Shown here one piece after another: positions 11,545-23,159 of a stretch of DNA of 64,000 bases. A model generated the notes under the pieces. It was not told the DNA's origin. It saw nothing but the letters and a program-made list of their open reading frames with translations, and did no database searches. Made by a program: the position numbers and the translations under genes. Location of the stretch: contig CM055884.1 in the NCBI GenBank assembly GCA_029582165.1, positions 18,879,037 to 18,943,036 of the forward strand, read 5' to 3'. Each line of letters opens with the position of its first letter. Within the stretch, counting starts at the first letter, position 1. The stretch comes from Portulaca oleracea (taxonomy: Eukaryota > Streptophyta > Magnoliopsida > Caryophyllales > Portulacaceae).

Positions 11545-12922
11545 TGATAGGCCGCAAGTGCACTGGTTAAATTGTAGCATAAATCAAGGTCGTTCCCACA
11601 GGGATCTAAGTTGATCGCTAAGTCGATCCGTTTTTGGTTTGAAATAACTAATTCTAAATCTAATCACAATCAAGAACTAAACAAACTAATATTCACATAA
11701 ACTTTTCGAATTTAATCAAGGTAAAAAGGCGTTCAGGGGATGAAACCTAAGTCAAATAACGAATCAACGATGTGGATTGAACATTCATTTCACTAACTTG
11801 CACAATCAAGGTTCGATAATCGCATAGAATACTTCGCAATGAGATTTTGTCACTAGAGCGAAATGCTAAGACTAACCAAGCACCTACTTTCGTGGTTATT
11901 TCGATTTAGTCAAGGTTAAAGATCAAATTATCTCAAGAACCCTAATTAAAACTTTTATGTCTAGATAATTTTTAACTAGTTTAATCTAAGTTTTTGGGTA
12001 ATCAAACTTCTCCTTTCGGTACTTCATTCAACAACCTATTAACTTGCAATTGGTGATCAAGCAAAAGCAATAACAATTCAATTCAAAGACCAAATAGATT
12101 GAAACAAACTAAAATCATGATAATTCAATCCAACAAAGTCAATTCATCAAGCAACTTCAAAGGTTCATCCCCTAAACTAAAAAGAACTACTCACTATTCA
12201 TGTTTGAAACTACAAAGCAATCGAAATCTATTCTAGAAAGCATATGAAAATCTATGAGAGAATGAGAAATAAACCCAAGTGAAGAACAATCTTGCTAGGA
12301 ATCAACAATGGAGGACTTTTGCTCCTCCACTTCAAAGTATGTTCAAATTGCTCTTCGATCTTCAATCTTCTCTCAATCTTCAATGATGGAATAGAATATG
12401 GATGATGAATGATATGATTAGGGCATGAAATGGATGATGGTGGATTGATGATTCTCCTCTACTTGGCCGGAAATAAGCATAATATAGGCAAATATCATGC
12501 TCATAGTGCCAGGGGTGACACGGACCATGCTCATAGTGACACGGACCGTGCCCACCTAGGCACTACCAGTGTCGCTTCACTGCACACAATTCTTCACGTT
12601 CTGGTCATAGGCACTACCCGTGCCACTGCAGACACCACCCGTGCCACTGTCGTTTTCAGGCCTAGGAGTACTTTGGGCCATTGTTTGGGCCTTGGGTGAT
12701 CCAACATCTTACTTCTTGGTCCTTTAAGCTCATAACTTGGATCTACACTTGATTTTTGGCTCGGTTTACATGGATTCTTCACAAATTCCCTACAAAACTC
12801 ACCAAACACCAAACCAAGCGTAATATGGGAAACTCGGGTATAAAATAATATAATCAAATCAAATATTCCCCAAATTCTCATCAAAACAACCAAGTTTTCA
12901 TATATACAAGAAGCACTTATCA
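11545..12922 (-). repeat. Element C 5' LTR
   Basis: 1378-bp LTR paired with 4200-5636, ending TTATCA at 12922 next to the TSD CTAAC. The palindrome cluster at about 12515-12640 is partly degraded (one copy reads CACGGACCATG). Confidence 0.92.
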
Positions 12923-12927
12923 CTAAC

Positions 12928-13316
12928 CACTCATACAGACCTCCCTTAGTCTTAAAGGCTGTCTTCCACTCATCTCCCTCATAAATTCTGATCTGGTAAT
13001 ATCCACTCCTCAAATCAATCTTTGAGAACACAGTTGAGCCATGGAGCTCATCAAGCATTTCTTCAAGTCTTGGAATAGGATATCTATACTTGATAGTAAT
13101 TTTGTTGATGGCTTTACAATCAATACACATCCTCTGACTTCCATCTTTCTTAGGAACCAACAAAGCTGGCACTACACAAGGGCTCAAGCTCTCTCTAATC
13201 ATTCCTTTCTCCAACAACTCATCAACATGCCTCTAGATCTCATTGGTTTCAACAGGGGTCATTCTATATGCTGGTTTGTTTGGTAAAATAGATCTTGGGA
13301 TGAGGTCAATTTTATG
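12928..13316 (-). pseudogene. Element B RT N-terminal part
   Basis: The minus strand reads [18 protein letters not shown], then a TAG where these elements usually have Gln, then [39 protein letters not shown] and [15 protein letters not shown] (first RT catalytic aspartate in KIDL), ending GGLYEWLV at the C insertion. It completes the RT whose second half is at 3018-4194. Confidence 0.88.
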
Positions 13317-13793
13317 CTGGATGTCTCTTTTTGGGGGTAAACCTCGTGGCATTTCTTCTGGAAAAAACATGTAGGTACTGGTTTAGGATAGGCTGGAATA
13401 AAGGATGGCTATTTTGTAGGGCTGGCTCATTTTGTGAGGCTGGTTCTTCATCAAGATCAAGCAAAAGTAACTCCTTCTGTTCACAGAACTCATGATATTC
13501 AGCTGGTAAGATCACATCAAGGGATGGTTCAACAATCAGGTTCTTGGTTCTTTTTGTGAGCTGGGATGGTTTAAGTGGGGTAAGGACAATTTTTTGTGGT
13601 TTAGGTTAAGGGAATAAGTATTGGCTCTTCCGTCATGGTTAATAGATCTATCAAACAACCAAGGTCTTCCCAACAATAAATGACATGCATCCATAGGTAT
13701 AACATCACACCAGACTTCATCTTTATAAACAGAACCAATTGAAAAATGCACAAGGCATCTAGATGAGATTGTGATACCTCTGCTTTGACTCAA
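13317..13793 (-). pseudogene. Element B post-protease linker
   Basis: After the TGA at 13794 the same frame continues with LSQSRGITISSRCLVHFSIG, SVYKDEVWCDVIPMDACHL and LLGRPWLFDRSINHDGRAN, typical of the chromovirus protease-RT linker. A second stretch (ILPAEYHEFCEQKELLLL, then [15 protein letters not shown]) is in a shifted frame. The TGA replaces the Trp usual at this point. Confidence 0.8.
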
Positions 13794-15248
13794 TCACTGG
13801 ATGGTGTAAGGTCCTGGATGAGGACAGGTTTGCAAATTCATCTTTTGCACCATTGTCTGTGATGCTACATTGGTACAGCTGCCTCCATCAATAATCAAGG
13901 AACAAATCTTCCCTTGCACTGTACATCTTGTATGAAAAATGTTCTCCCTCTGCTCAGCTTCCTCATCAATTGATGTACTGCTAAGGATCCTCCTGATCAC
14001 CAACATTTCACCTTCATCAGGTCTGGCCTCAACTTCCTCTTCATCATACACAGGATCTCCTTCAGGTTCATCAAACTGTTCCTCCTCAACAACTGTCTCA
14101 GGTTCAACAAACAGTGCTGCTTGATATTCTGCTAAGGTCACTGCTCTTCTATTTGGACATTCTGAAGCTAGATGTCCAAGACCTTGACATCTAAAACATC
14201 TCCTCTCAGGGAATGGTCGATTGGTAGGGACTGGGGTTCTTTGTGGGGGATTTTGGGATTGTGTTTGAGGTGGTTTAGGGGCTGGATATCTGGTTTGTGG
14301 TTGTGGGGATGGATAGGTTCTTTGAGGTGGATTATAAGATTTGTGGTAATGGTCTGATTTGGTTTGAGGATAGCTTTTGGTTGGATACTTGCTTCCATAC
14401 TCCTTCCTTTGGGCCTTCTTCTGCTGTTCCACCTTATGAGCCAATGAACTCAGCTCATCAAGTGAATGATACACCTGTAGCTCAACAACATTCTTGATGC
14501 TTTCATTCAATCCTGCAAGATACCTCACATAGGTCTGAACTTCATTCTCCTTCATGTTACATTTCCACAGCAAATGTTCAAACTCCTTGGTGTAGTCCTC
14601 AATAGATTTGCTACCCTGGACCAAGTGTTGAAGCTTGAAATAATTATCCTTCATGTAACTTTCAGGTAGGAATTTCTCCTTGAGCTTCTGCCTCATTTCA
14701 ACCCATGTACTGACCTTAGGCTCATCTATCTCCTCTCTCCTCCTTTGCAAGTTATTCCACCATGTAGATGCATATTTCTTCAATTTTAATGCAACCAACT
14801 TCACCTTGTTCTCATTAGACAACTCCCTCAAATCAAACACCCTCTCCACTATTTGCAACCAACCCAAAAATACATCAGGATCCAACTCTCCTCCATATTC
14901 TGGAATATCTATTTTGAAATCGAATTTCTCAACTCTTCTATTTTCCCTCCTTTCTTCCCTCTCACTCCTACTCCTGGATTCACTAACACTACTCCTAGGT
15001 GATCTCCTTACATACCTCCTTCTTCTGTGATACCTAGGTCTTCCTCCTCCCCTTCCAGATTCACTAAAAGGGTTCTCCTCTTCTTCTTCTTTAGATTCCA
15101 CATCAGTCTCTCTATTGATCTCTCTCATGTGCAACCTCATATAATATTGCAACTGTTCACTCATAATTTTCATTCTCCCCTCCATGTCCTCCTTCTCCCT
15201 CAAGGCTTGTTCTACTAATTCCTGAGGTGTTTTACTACAGCCCGACAT
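13794..15248 (-). CDS. Element B gag with zinc knuckle and start of protease
   Basis: A long frame encodes a gag polyprotein. It has an acidic/basic N-terminus with an Arg/Ser-rich region (RRRRYVRRSPRSS), a retrotransposon gag domain (YGGELDPDVFLGWLQIVERV, YASTWWNNLQRRR, IEDYTKEFEHLL), a Pro/Gln/Tyr-rich linker, and a CCHC zinc knuckle CFRCQGLGHLASEC. The protease active site IIDGGSCTNVAS follows, then a TGA. The ATG at 15248 (MSGCSKTPQ) is preferred to upstream non-ATG starts that overlap the primer-binding site. This is the best-preserved frame in B; the stop truncates protease. Confidence 0.85.
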   Translation of the reverse strand: MSGCSKTPQELVEQALREKEDMEGRMKIMSEQLQYYMRLHMREINRETDVESKEEEEENPFSESGRGGGRPRYHRRRRYVRRSPRSSVSESRSRSEREERRENRRVEKFDFKIDIPEYGGELDPDVFLGWLQIVERVFDLRELSNENKVKLVALKLKKYASTWWNNLQRRREEIDEPKVSTWVEMRQKLKEKFLPESYMKDNYFKLQHLVQGSKSIEDYTKEFEHLLWKCNMKENEVQTYVRYLAGLNESIKNVVELQVYHSLDELSSLAHKVEQQKKAQRKEYGSKYPTKSYPQTKSDHYHKSYNPPQRTYPSPQPQTRYPAPKPPQTQSQNPPQRTPVPTNRPFPERRCFRCQGLGHLASECPNRRAVTLAEYQAALFVEPETVVEEEQFDEPEGDPVYDEEEVEARPDEGEMLVIRRILSSTSIDEEAEQRENIFHTRCTVQGKICSLIIDGGSCTNVASQTMVQKMNLQTCPHPGPYTIQ

Positions 15249-15298
15249 TATCAACAACACAAATAACACAAACAAACCTTCCTCCAAGATGAAACTCA

Positions 15299-15310
15299 GC
15301 GCTGATACCA
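15299..15310 (-). other. Element B primer-binding site
   Basis: The minus strand reads TGGTATCAGCGC four bases inside the 5' LTR. It resembles the initiator tRNA-Met site TGGTATCAGAGC with one mismatch. Confidence 0.75.
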
Positions 15311-15314
15311 ATTA

Positions 15315-16440
15315 TGATGTATGCAAGGTCCTAAGATCAGAGTATTGACCTCACAGTACACCACATTAACACATAACACACACAATCTGGTCTCACAATG
15401 TAGAATCAAAAACAAATTCACCCAAAAAAGTCCTCAACACAGAGAAACAACTATAACCTCCTCAAAACAGAGCACATACACCAAAGCACAAATGGATGAA
15501 ATGGATGATGTTGAAATGATGATCGGATGGACAAACTTACAAACAAACAGTAACCGAAGATAGTCTTGAGGCTCGAGCTGATACAGGCCCACCACAGCTA
15601 GAACTCAAGGGCAATGGACTCGATTACCTCAATGGATACAGGCGCACCACCATTGAAGTCACCAAGCTCTACACCCACCACAAGGATTGCCAAATCCTTG
15701 CTATTGTAGTAGAATTAATCAACATGAGAGTTTAACGTCACTCACAAACAAGAGGCTCAATCAAGGCACTCAAAATGCTATTAAATTCACTGGTAGATAA
15801 TCTCCTCAAGCTGCTCATTACAAGCTATATAAAGCTAGGGTTGAGCTGGATGATTAAGGGTTTCCCCTTGCTCAAGAAACTCACTAATTAAGCATTAAGC
15901 TACTTAACTAACTTAGCAAGCTAATTAAACCTTATTACAACTGGATAACATCAAAATAAAATGAAATAAAACCTAACAAATGCGTTTTCTTTATTACAAA
16001 CGGTTAAATCACCTCACAAGCTGGAAATGGCCTCAACAGCTCGGAAGTGAGTCTTTATGGAGGACCTCAATGCAGAATCACCTCACAGAACTGGAATATC
16101 CTCAACAGTTTCAGAAGTGATATCTTCATAGAGGACCTCAGAACTGGCAAATATCTTCACTGAGCTGGAAAGTCCTCAACAGCTCTAGAGTGAAGTCTTC
16201 AATCATGGGTGAGGACCTCAATCCAAAGATATGGAATTGAGAAATAATCTCACTGGTTGGCTGCTACTGTTGATGCTGATGTTGTTGCTGCTGGATGACC
16301 TCATGACTTGCTGGACCATCATGAAACACTCCTGGATGTCAGTGTTTGATGCTGAAGATGGTCAAGTCGTTGTTGCTCCTGATGCTGGCTCCTGATCACT
16401 TGGTGCTGGACTTTGAATGCTTGATGGAGGACCTCCATCA
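15315..16440 (-). repeat. Element B 5' LTR
   Basis: 1126-bp LTR paired with 910-2034. It is flanked on the right by the TSD CTTAT (16441-16445), after which the element A frame resumes. Confidence 0.92.
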
Positions 16441-16445
16441 CTTAT

Positions 16446-18171
16446 CCTCTCACTCTGAATGAGGAATTCGTTAGGGAAGGAGACGAATTCCCTAGCTATG
16501 GGTTCCCCGAACCAATCTACCTTAAAGCCCAAGGAACCCAGGTAGCTGGACTAAAGATTTTCAAGGACTGCTCCACTAAGATGGCTACTGTTTTCATCCC
16601 CGCTCCACTATTAGAGTGGACTCACCTCACTGGAAGTGGTATATTCGGCATGATGTTTGGGCAAGAGGCTACACAAGAGAAGTCTGAGGCCGATGATGTT
16701 ATTGTCGCGCTGTCTAACCCGGGGTTTGATCAAAGTCTTATGGTTACTGAAGATGGAGGAGCTAATGCGGTCTCATGGGTTGATGCTGAGGAAAACAGTT
16801 TCTTTCTGTATGTAGGAGAGTTTGTTTCTAAGATTATGGAGTCAGGTCTTAGGGATCTAGAGTCAAGTGAGGCTGGTTTTGAGTCTGCTGGCAATGTATT
16901 CCTTTCTGCATTCAATAAGATGAACATTTATGCTTACTCTGATTCTTCTCCCCTTTTCCTGAACTGTTGCGCCAACAATAATCTTGAATTTAATGAACCC
17001 TAAAATGAACCTGATAATAAACCTGAGCACAAGATTACGGTATTGGAAGACACTATCCGCATAAATTTGGGTACAGAAGAGCGACCTCGAGAATTAAAGT
17101 TGGGTAGCTCTCTAACGATAGAGGAGCAATTGGCATTAACAGAGCTTCTCAAAGAATTCGTGGATGTGTTCTCTTGGTCTTATGAGGATATGTCAGGGAT
17201 TGATAGAGACATCACAGACCATACCATACCATTACTCCCTAACGCAAAGCCGGTCCGACAAAAGGCCAGAAGGATCAAGCCAGAGTGGGCCAAGAAGATC
17301 GAAGAAGAGGTGATCAAGCAACTCAATGCCAAGTTCATTAAAGAAGTCCAATACCCTAAATGGATTGCCAATGTAGTGCTAGTACCTAAGAAAGATGGAA
17401 GGTTAGGATGTGCGTAGATTTCAGAGATCTCAACAAGGCCAGTCCCAAGGATAGCTTCGCATTACCTCACATTGATGTGTTGGTGGATAACACTTACGGA
17501 CATGAGCTCCTATCCTTCATGGATAGATACGTTGGGTACAATAAAATTAAGATGGCGAAAGAAGACATGGAGAAGACTTCATTCACCATGCCATGGGGAA
17601 CATATTGCTATGTAGTCATGTCATTTGGTCTTAAGAATGTTGGTGCTACATACCAAAGGATCGCTAACACTCTACTCCATGACATGATGCATAAGGAGGG
17701 GGAGGTATACGTAGATGACATGATTGTCAAATCCAAAACAAGAGAAGAGCATGTTCCCAATCTTCGCAAATTCTTCCTTCGACTTCGCAAATACAAAATG
17801 CGGCTCAACCCAGCAAAATGCACTTTTGGGGTCACTTCATGGAATTTATTAGGCTATGTGGTCAGCCAACGGGGTATTGAAGTGGATCCCTAAAAAATAA
17901 AGGCCATTCAGGATTTGAAACCGCCCAAAACGCAAAAGGAGATAAGGGGATTCCTAGGGCGAGTTCAGTACATCAGCAGGTTCATCTCTAAACTCACCAC
18001 GACTTACGAACCTTTATTCAAGAAGTTGAAGAAGGGGAGTAAGATAAAATAGGATGACCAATACTGCCAAACTGCTTTTGACAAGATCAAGGAGTATTTG
18101 CAACATCCACCAGTCCTCATGCCACCAGGACCGGATGAGCCTCTCCTCCTTTAGCTTACGGTAGCAACCTC
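16446..18171 (+). pseudogene. Element A linker and reverse transcriptase remnant
   Basis: After the B insertion the A frame resumes with the linker (EFPSYGFPEPIYLKAQGT, then MATVFIPAPLLEWTHLTG). RT follows from about 17043: MSGIDRDITDHTIPLLPNAK, FIKEVQYPKWIANVVLVPKK, a frameshift near 17405, CVDFRDLNKASPKDSFALPH, MPWGTYCYVVMSFGLKNVGA, and the catalytic motif EVYVDDMIVKS near 17705. Stops occur near 17891, 18048 and 18152. The sequence ends at the D insertion and resumes in RNase H at 22219. Confidence 0.85.
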
Positions 18172-19127
18172 TGTTAGAACCCCTCAAGGACGTTGACAAG
18201 GACCTTAGCGCTGGATCAGTTTTGAATGAAAGCCAAAATTCGAATAGCTAGAAAATATATGATGCGCAAGGAAAGAAGTCTCAAAGCAGGCATAAAGACA
18301 TTCACCTAGGGCATCATAAGGACATTCACTCACAGCATCACAAGGACGTTCATCCCAGGCGAGAAGCTTCGTCGTGAAATATCAGGGAAGTTTTCTGGAA
18401 ACGAAATCATCTATTTTCTCTATCCTTTTCTAACCAAACTCATTGATTGTAACTATATTGAAATGTAGGAAACAATCAATCAAGAATTTGGAAAGAAGAT
18501 ATGATTGAAGATTTCCGAAAATACAACAAGAAGATCTCATGCAGATTTGGAAATATGGCTAATCACAATGAAGGAAAGTATCAAGAAGAAATCAAACTCA
18601 AACGGCTCTATTCTACTGTCTATTATATAAATAGAAGAGCTCAAGAATGAAGAAAATCAACGATTCCACGGAATAAATCGGGTGCCCAAAAACAGAGAGT
18701 TGTTTTTGTAATACTTGGTGTTCTTTCTTCGAGTAGACAGAAGAGAATGTGTGAGTGTTGCAATTGTGTTTGAATCGAATCCTAGACAAACTTAGGTTCC
18801 ATTAAGTGTTAGCATCAATTCGGTGTTTGGTGCGTGTTGTCTAGAAACCGTTTGTAAAGTGCCCTCTACAAGGCACTTGGTTCGCTGTTGCCCTAAGGAC
18901 GTTCAGCCTAGGGAACATTCATCTCTTGTGATGTAATCTGTTCTAAACGAATAAAGGAAGTTATTCTGTCATCACTTGCTTATTCTTTATCTCTGTTTAC
19001 TTTAGTTTATATAAAGTTGAATCTTAATATGAGAAGGTTAAGATCCTAACGTCCTTTATCAGTGAGTTTTTGTGCAGAAAAATTCAATAACCCTATTCAC
19101 CCCCCTCCTCCTTCTAGGGTTCTTTCA
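18172..19127 (+). repeat. Element D 5' LTR
   Basis: 956-bp LTR paired with 21240-22218. It contains a TATA box (ATTATATAAATAG near 18623) and, at 18290-18360, three tandem copies of a CAT-AAGGACRTTCA motif. The right LTR has a short duplication near 21575 that this copy lacks. Confidence 0.9.
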
Positions 19128-19129
19128 AT

Positions 19130-19142
19130 TGGTATCAGAGCA
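19130..19142 (+). other. Element D primer-binding site (initiator tRNA-Met)
   Basis: TGGTATCAGAGCA lies two bases after the LTR end, the canonical plant copia primer-binding site. Confidence 0.9.
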
Positions 19143-19184
19143 GGTCCACTCAAGAAGAGACTAAACCGCTCTGTGGAAAATATC

Positions 19185-21120
19185 ATGGCTGGGATCGAAG
19201 ATGGTGATATAGGGCAAGGGCGTTGCTTGAACAATCCCCCATTATTCAGAGGATCAAACTTTTCCCAATGGAAGAAGCGTATGAAAACATTCATCATGGA
19301 TCAAGACTATGAAGTTTGGGACAGAATTGAGAATGGAGACTTTGTCCCCATCATCACAGAGGAAGGAATCAGGAAACCCAAAATTAGATCCAAATATACT
19401 GCTAGAGAAGCAGAAAAGGCAGATAAAAATGTTAAAGATTTACATATCCTTTATTGTGGACTTGATTCTAATGAGTTTGAATTTGTCTCTGGTTGTGATA
19501 CATCTAAACAGGCGTGGGATACCTTAGTGACCACATTTAAAGGAACAAACCAAGTTCAAAAAATAACGCTTGACAATTATGTCAAACACTATGAATCCTT
19601 CAAAATGAAGAATGGAGAATCCATTAAGGACATGTACAAACGATTCAATGTCATAGTTAATAATCTCAAGTCCTTGGGGAAAACCTACTCCAATGAAGAA
19701 AAAGTTCACAAGGTCCTCAGATGTCTTCCAAGAAAGAAATGGGAATCAAAGGTCACTGTAATAGAGGAAGTTCACAATGTTGAAACCCTCCAATTAGATG
19801 ACCTCATTAGAAAGCTTCTTGCTCATGAATTGCGTCTCTAGGAAGAGCAAAATGAAAAGGAAGAAGTAGTCCAGAAGGACATCTATGGTCCTAACAACAA
19901 TGATAAGGATCGGATCTTGGCCTTGATGGCCAAGGAACTCCAGAAATTTTGCAAAAAAATTCATACCTCCAGAGGACCTCCATCCAAACGAATCAACCGA
20001 AGAGGTAATGACTCATCAAATAATAGAACTAACTCACTCTCTTGTTTTTTTTTTTTTGTGGTGACCCAGATCACTTGATCAAGGACTATCCCTACCACAG
20101 AAAGAACAAAGAAAAGAGAAATCACATGGCCTTGATGGCCACTTGGAGTGATGATGAGGAAACTACTAGTCATTGCATCATGAGAAAAGACACCAACGAC
20201 ACAGAGGAAGTTGGTGCAGCCAATAATGACTATCCGAACAGTGACAAGGATGAATCAAAAGAGGTAACATTTGATGATCTCCTTACTTATCCTAAAAAGT
20301 ACTTGGGAAAATGCCTTTTAAAGTTTGCAGGACGGGAGACCAAGCATTTAAATGAGATTAGGTCACTAAAAGAAACCAATAAAGGCCTGAAAGAGTCCAA
20401 TTAAGAATTAGAGAAATTATGTGAAGGGCTTACCTCCAGGGTCGACATTCTCAAAGTTGAAATACTAGACCTCAAGGCCAACCTTGATGATTGCCACAAG
20501 TCTCTGGCTGAGGCAACCAAACAACAAGAAAACCTTGGAAAATGGCATGAAATTTCATCCCCTATTAAGGAGCGAAACTGTCGTCAAGGACATTCTGTCT
20601 CGCAAGGACAAGTTATCAGAACCAGACACCAAGGACGGCACAAAGACCTCAATGAGCAGTACCAAGGCCACAAAGTTCACTCATGGCACCAAGAACGACA
20701 CAACTATCTTGGGACAAGATATCAAGGTCATTCATCTTTTCTCAAAAGCAAATATGTTAAATCTCACTACTTCAACCATTATCATTCTAAAATTGTACAA
20801 GTTTGGGTTCCAAAAGGAACAAGACCTCCAAACATGGTTGTTACTAGTAGTCAAGAACCTAAATTTTATGTCAATCATGGCTTGAGGAAGGTTGTCTAAA
20901 GTTTTTGCAGGTATATTCAGCATCCAGGAGAGTGGATGCTTAAGGGAGCTTGGAGCACTCAAAAACATTACTTACATCAGCGATAAGAACCTCTCAAAGA
21001 CCTTGTCAGACCTAGGATCAAGGACCTTGACAAATGGATCCACTCAAATAGCAATGTTATTTTTATGCCACATATTGAGGGGGAGTACCCTCTCTTAGGA
21101 CTAACAACTTCATTGAGTGT
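19185..21120 (+). pseudogene. Element D copia gag and truncated gag-protease remnant
   Basis: The ATG at 19185 starts MAGIEDGDIGQGRCLNNPPL. A copia gag domain follows (FRGSNFSQWKKRMKTFIMDQ, AWDTLVTTFKGTNQVQ, YESFKMKNGESIKDMYKRFN, KVLRCLPRKKWESKV) up to a TAG at 19839-19841. Downstream frames keep a degraded zinc knuckle (CGDPDHLIKDYP, final Cys lost), an acidic linker, a coiled-coil-like stretch (ILKVEILDLKANLDDCHKSL) and the pre-protease phrase KIVQVWVPKGTRPPN. The frame then decays, and no protease active site, integrase or RT is seen. This is the Maximus/SIRE kind of gag. Confidence 0.85.
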
Positions 21121-21225
21121 TGCAGATTATTGAAGGTGGTTACAATATTAAGGGGGAGCTCTCTAGACTTTTTGATAAAAGTCAAAAACAGGGAGAAGTG
21201 CTGTAAATGAATTTTACCTTTCATC

Positions 21226-21239
21226 AAAAAGGGGGAGAT
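21226..21239 (+). other. Element D polypurine tract
   Basis: AAAAAGGGGGAGAT directly precedes the 3' LTR start TGTTAGAACC. Confidence 0.85.
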
Positions 21240-22218
21240 TGTTAGAACCCCTCAAGGACGTTGACAATGACCTTGGCGCTGGATCAGTTTTGAATGAAAG
21301 CCAAAATTCGAATAGCCAGAAAAGATATGATGCGCAAGGAAAGAAATCTCAATGCAGGCAGAAGGACATTCACCTAGGGCATCATAAGGACGTTCACTCA
21401 CAGCATCACAAGGACGTTGATCCCAGGCGAGAGGCTTCGTCGTGAAATATCAGGGAAGTTTTATGGAAACGAAATCATCTATTTTCTCTATCCTTTTCTA
21501 ACTAGACTAATTGATTGCAAGTATATTGAATTGTAGGAAACAATCAATCAAGAATTTGGAAAGAAGATATGATCGAAGATGTGATTGAAGATTTCTGAAA
21601 ATACAACAAGAAGATCTCACGTAGATTTGGAAATATGGCTAATCACAATGAAGGAAAGTATCAAGAAGAAATCAAACTCAAACGACTCTATTCTACTGTA
21701 TATTCTACTGATCCATTACAAGTATAAATAGAAGACCGCAAGAATGAAGAAAATTAACGATTTCACGGAAGAAATCGGTTGCCCAAAAACAGAGAGTTGT
21801 TTTTGTAATACTTGGTGTTCTTTCTTCGAGTAGACAGAAGAGAATGTGTGAGTGTTGCAATTATGTTTGAATCGAATCCTAGACAGACTTAGGTTCCATT
21901 CAGTGTTAGCATCAATTCGGTGTTTGGTGCGTGTTGTTTAGAAACCGTTTGTAAAGTGCACTCTACAAGGCACTTGGTTCGTTGTTGCCCTAAGGACGTT
22001 CAGCCTATAGAACATTCATCTCTTGTGATGTAATCTATTCTAAACGAATAAAGGAAGTTATTCTGTCATCACTTGCTTATTCTTTGTCTCTGTTTACTTT
22101 AGTTTATATAAAGTTGAATCTTAATCTGAGAAGGTTAAGATCCTAACGTCCTTTATCAGTGACTTTTTGTGTAGAAAAATTCAATAACCCTATTCATCCC
22201 CCCTCTAGGGTTCTTTCA
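21240..22218 (+). repeat. Element D 3' LTR
   Basis: 979-bp LTR paired with 18172-19127; TATA-like ACAAGTATAAATAG near 21718. After its end, RNase H of element A resumes (TMGAMLAQKI). Confidence 0.9.
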
Positions 22219-23159
22219 AACTTTACAATGGGGGCTATGCTGGCTCAGAAGATAAAAGGTCATGAGAGCGCCATCTATTACTTGAGCAAGAAATTTCTGG
22301 AATACGAGAGTCGGTATGCGGACATAGAGAAGATGGCTCTTACCTTGGTGTGGGCCACCAAGAAGCTGAGGCATTACATGCTTCCACATACAGTATATGT
22401 CATAACTGAAAGCAACCCCATCAAGTTCATCATGGAACAACCTACCGTCAATAATCGCATTGCTCATTGGTTAGTCATGCTTTCATAATTCAATCTTCAA
22501 TACTTACCTCAGCTGATTTCTTGGCTGCATCCCCATCACAGGAACCTCCAAGCACTCACTTGGAATTCCCAGACGTGCATATCTTTCTCACCGATGAAGT
22601 TACATGGGAAATGTACTTCGATGGGGCCGCCAATCAGATGGGTTGTGGAGTAGGAGTCCTTTTGATTTCACCAAAAGGACCACATATCCCTTTGTCCGTG
22701 AAGCTTGACTTTGATGCAACCAACAAAGCTGCAGAATATGAAGCATGCATAAAGGGACTGCAGGCAGCTCTAACCTTAGGAGTGCACCACATAATGGTCT
22801 TTGGAGATTATAGCCTCATCATCAATCAAGCTAAGAATATGTGGAAGGTCAGAAATGAATGCCTTATGGCATATCAGTAGAAGCTTTTAGGACTCGCTGA
22901 TCAATTCGAGAAGATCGGTTTCCAGTACTTTTCAAGGGATCACAGCGAAATGGTCGATGCATCGGCCAAATTATCTCCGATGATGTCAATCCCGGCAGGC
23001 ACACTCCAACTGCTTGTGACAGTAGAACGGCAGTCTGAAACAACATATATCTGCGCCATAGATATTCAAGAGGACGATACTAAGGCATGGTTTCATGACA
23101 TATATAACTTTTTGTGGAACAAAAAGTACCCATCTGAGCTAGATGCTCGAGGACTATGA
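22219..23159 (+). pseudogene. Element A dual RNase H region
   Basis: The first RNase H remnant reads TMGAMLAQKIKGHESAIYYL, YESRYADIEKMALTLVW and LRHYMLPHTVYVITES. A short linker leads to a second, archaeal-type RNase H: MYFDGAANQMGCGVGVLL (first Asp), AAEYEACIKGLQAALTLGV (Glu) and HHIMVFGDYSLIINQ (Asp). A TAG near 22880 and frame changes break it. The following VDASAKLSPM replaces the usual (V/A)DALA phrase. Two RNase H domains in this order identify the Tat lineage. Confidence 0.85.

Larger units (their letters stand above)
4200..12922 (-). mobile_element. Element C: Athila-like Ty3/gypsy element with internal deletion, inserted in B's RT
   Basis: LTRs lie at 4200-5636 and 11545-12922 (TGATAGG to TTATCA), with the perfect 5-bp TSD CTAAC at 4195-4199 and 12923-12927. 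On the minus strand: 5' LTR, an Athila-type primer-binding site (tRNA-Asp), an inverted LTR fragment, integrase, a long spacer, an env-position ORF, an internal hairpin with G-tract, polypurine tract, 3' LTR. Gag, protease, RT and RNase H are missing. Insertion into B's RT makes it younger than B. Confidence 0.92.
910..16440 (-). mobile_element. Element B: Ty3/gypsy chromovirus-like retrotransposon, interrupted by C
   Basis: Nearly identical LTRs lie at 910-2034 and 15315-16440. The 5-bp TSD CTTAT flanks the whole element (905-909 and 16441-16445). On the minus strand the order is 5' LTR, a TGGTATCAGCGC primer-binding site, gag with a zinc knuckle, protease (DGGSC), RT, RNase H, integrase, polypurine tract, 3' LTR. 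The protease (IIDGGSCTNVAS) and the linker LLGRPWLFDR match chromoviruses of the Reina/CRM type; the exact lineage needs a tree. Element C (4200-12922) split the RT. Further damage is a TGA after the protease, a TAG just before RT, and a frameshift and a substitution in integrase. Confidence 0.9.
18172..22218 (+). mobile_element. Element D: non-autonomous SIRE-like Ty1/copia element, pol deleted
   Basis: LTRs at 18172-19127 and 21240-22218 both run from TGTTAGAACCC to TTCTTTCA. The initiator tRNA-Met primer-binding site TGGTATCAGAGCA is at 19130, and the polypurine tract AAAAAGGGGGAGAT precedes the 3' LTR. The 2.1-kb interior encodes only a copia-type gag and a degraded start of the protease region; integrase, RT and RNase H are absent. 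The element interrupts A between RT and RNase H. Flanks ACCTC and AACTT are not a clear TSD, so the duplication is decayed or the end is slightly misplaced. Confidence 0.88.

Noticed and set aside
14680..15218. Plus-strand Leu/Ser-rich frames resembling membrane proteins
   Set aside because: Antisense shadows of the gag Arg/Glu-rich region.
19130..19142. TGGTATCAGAGC as part of a tRNA gene
   Set aside because: Only a 12-13-base complement to a tRNA 3' end is present, next to an LTR, here and at 44073 and 15299; there is no cloverleaf.
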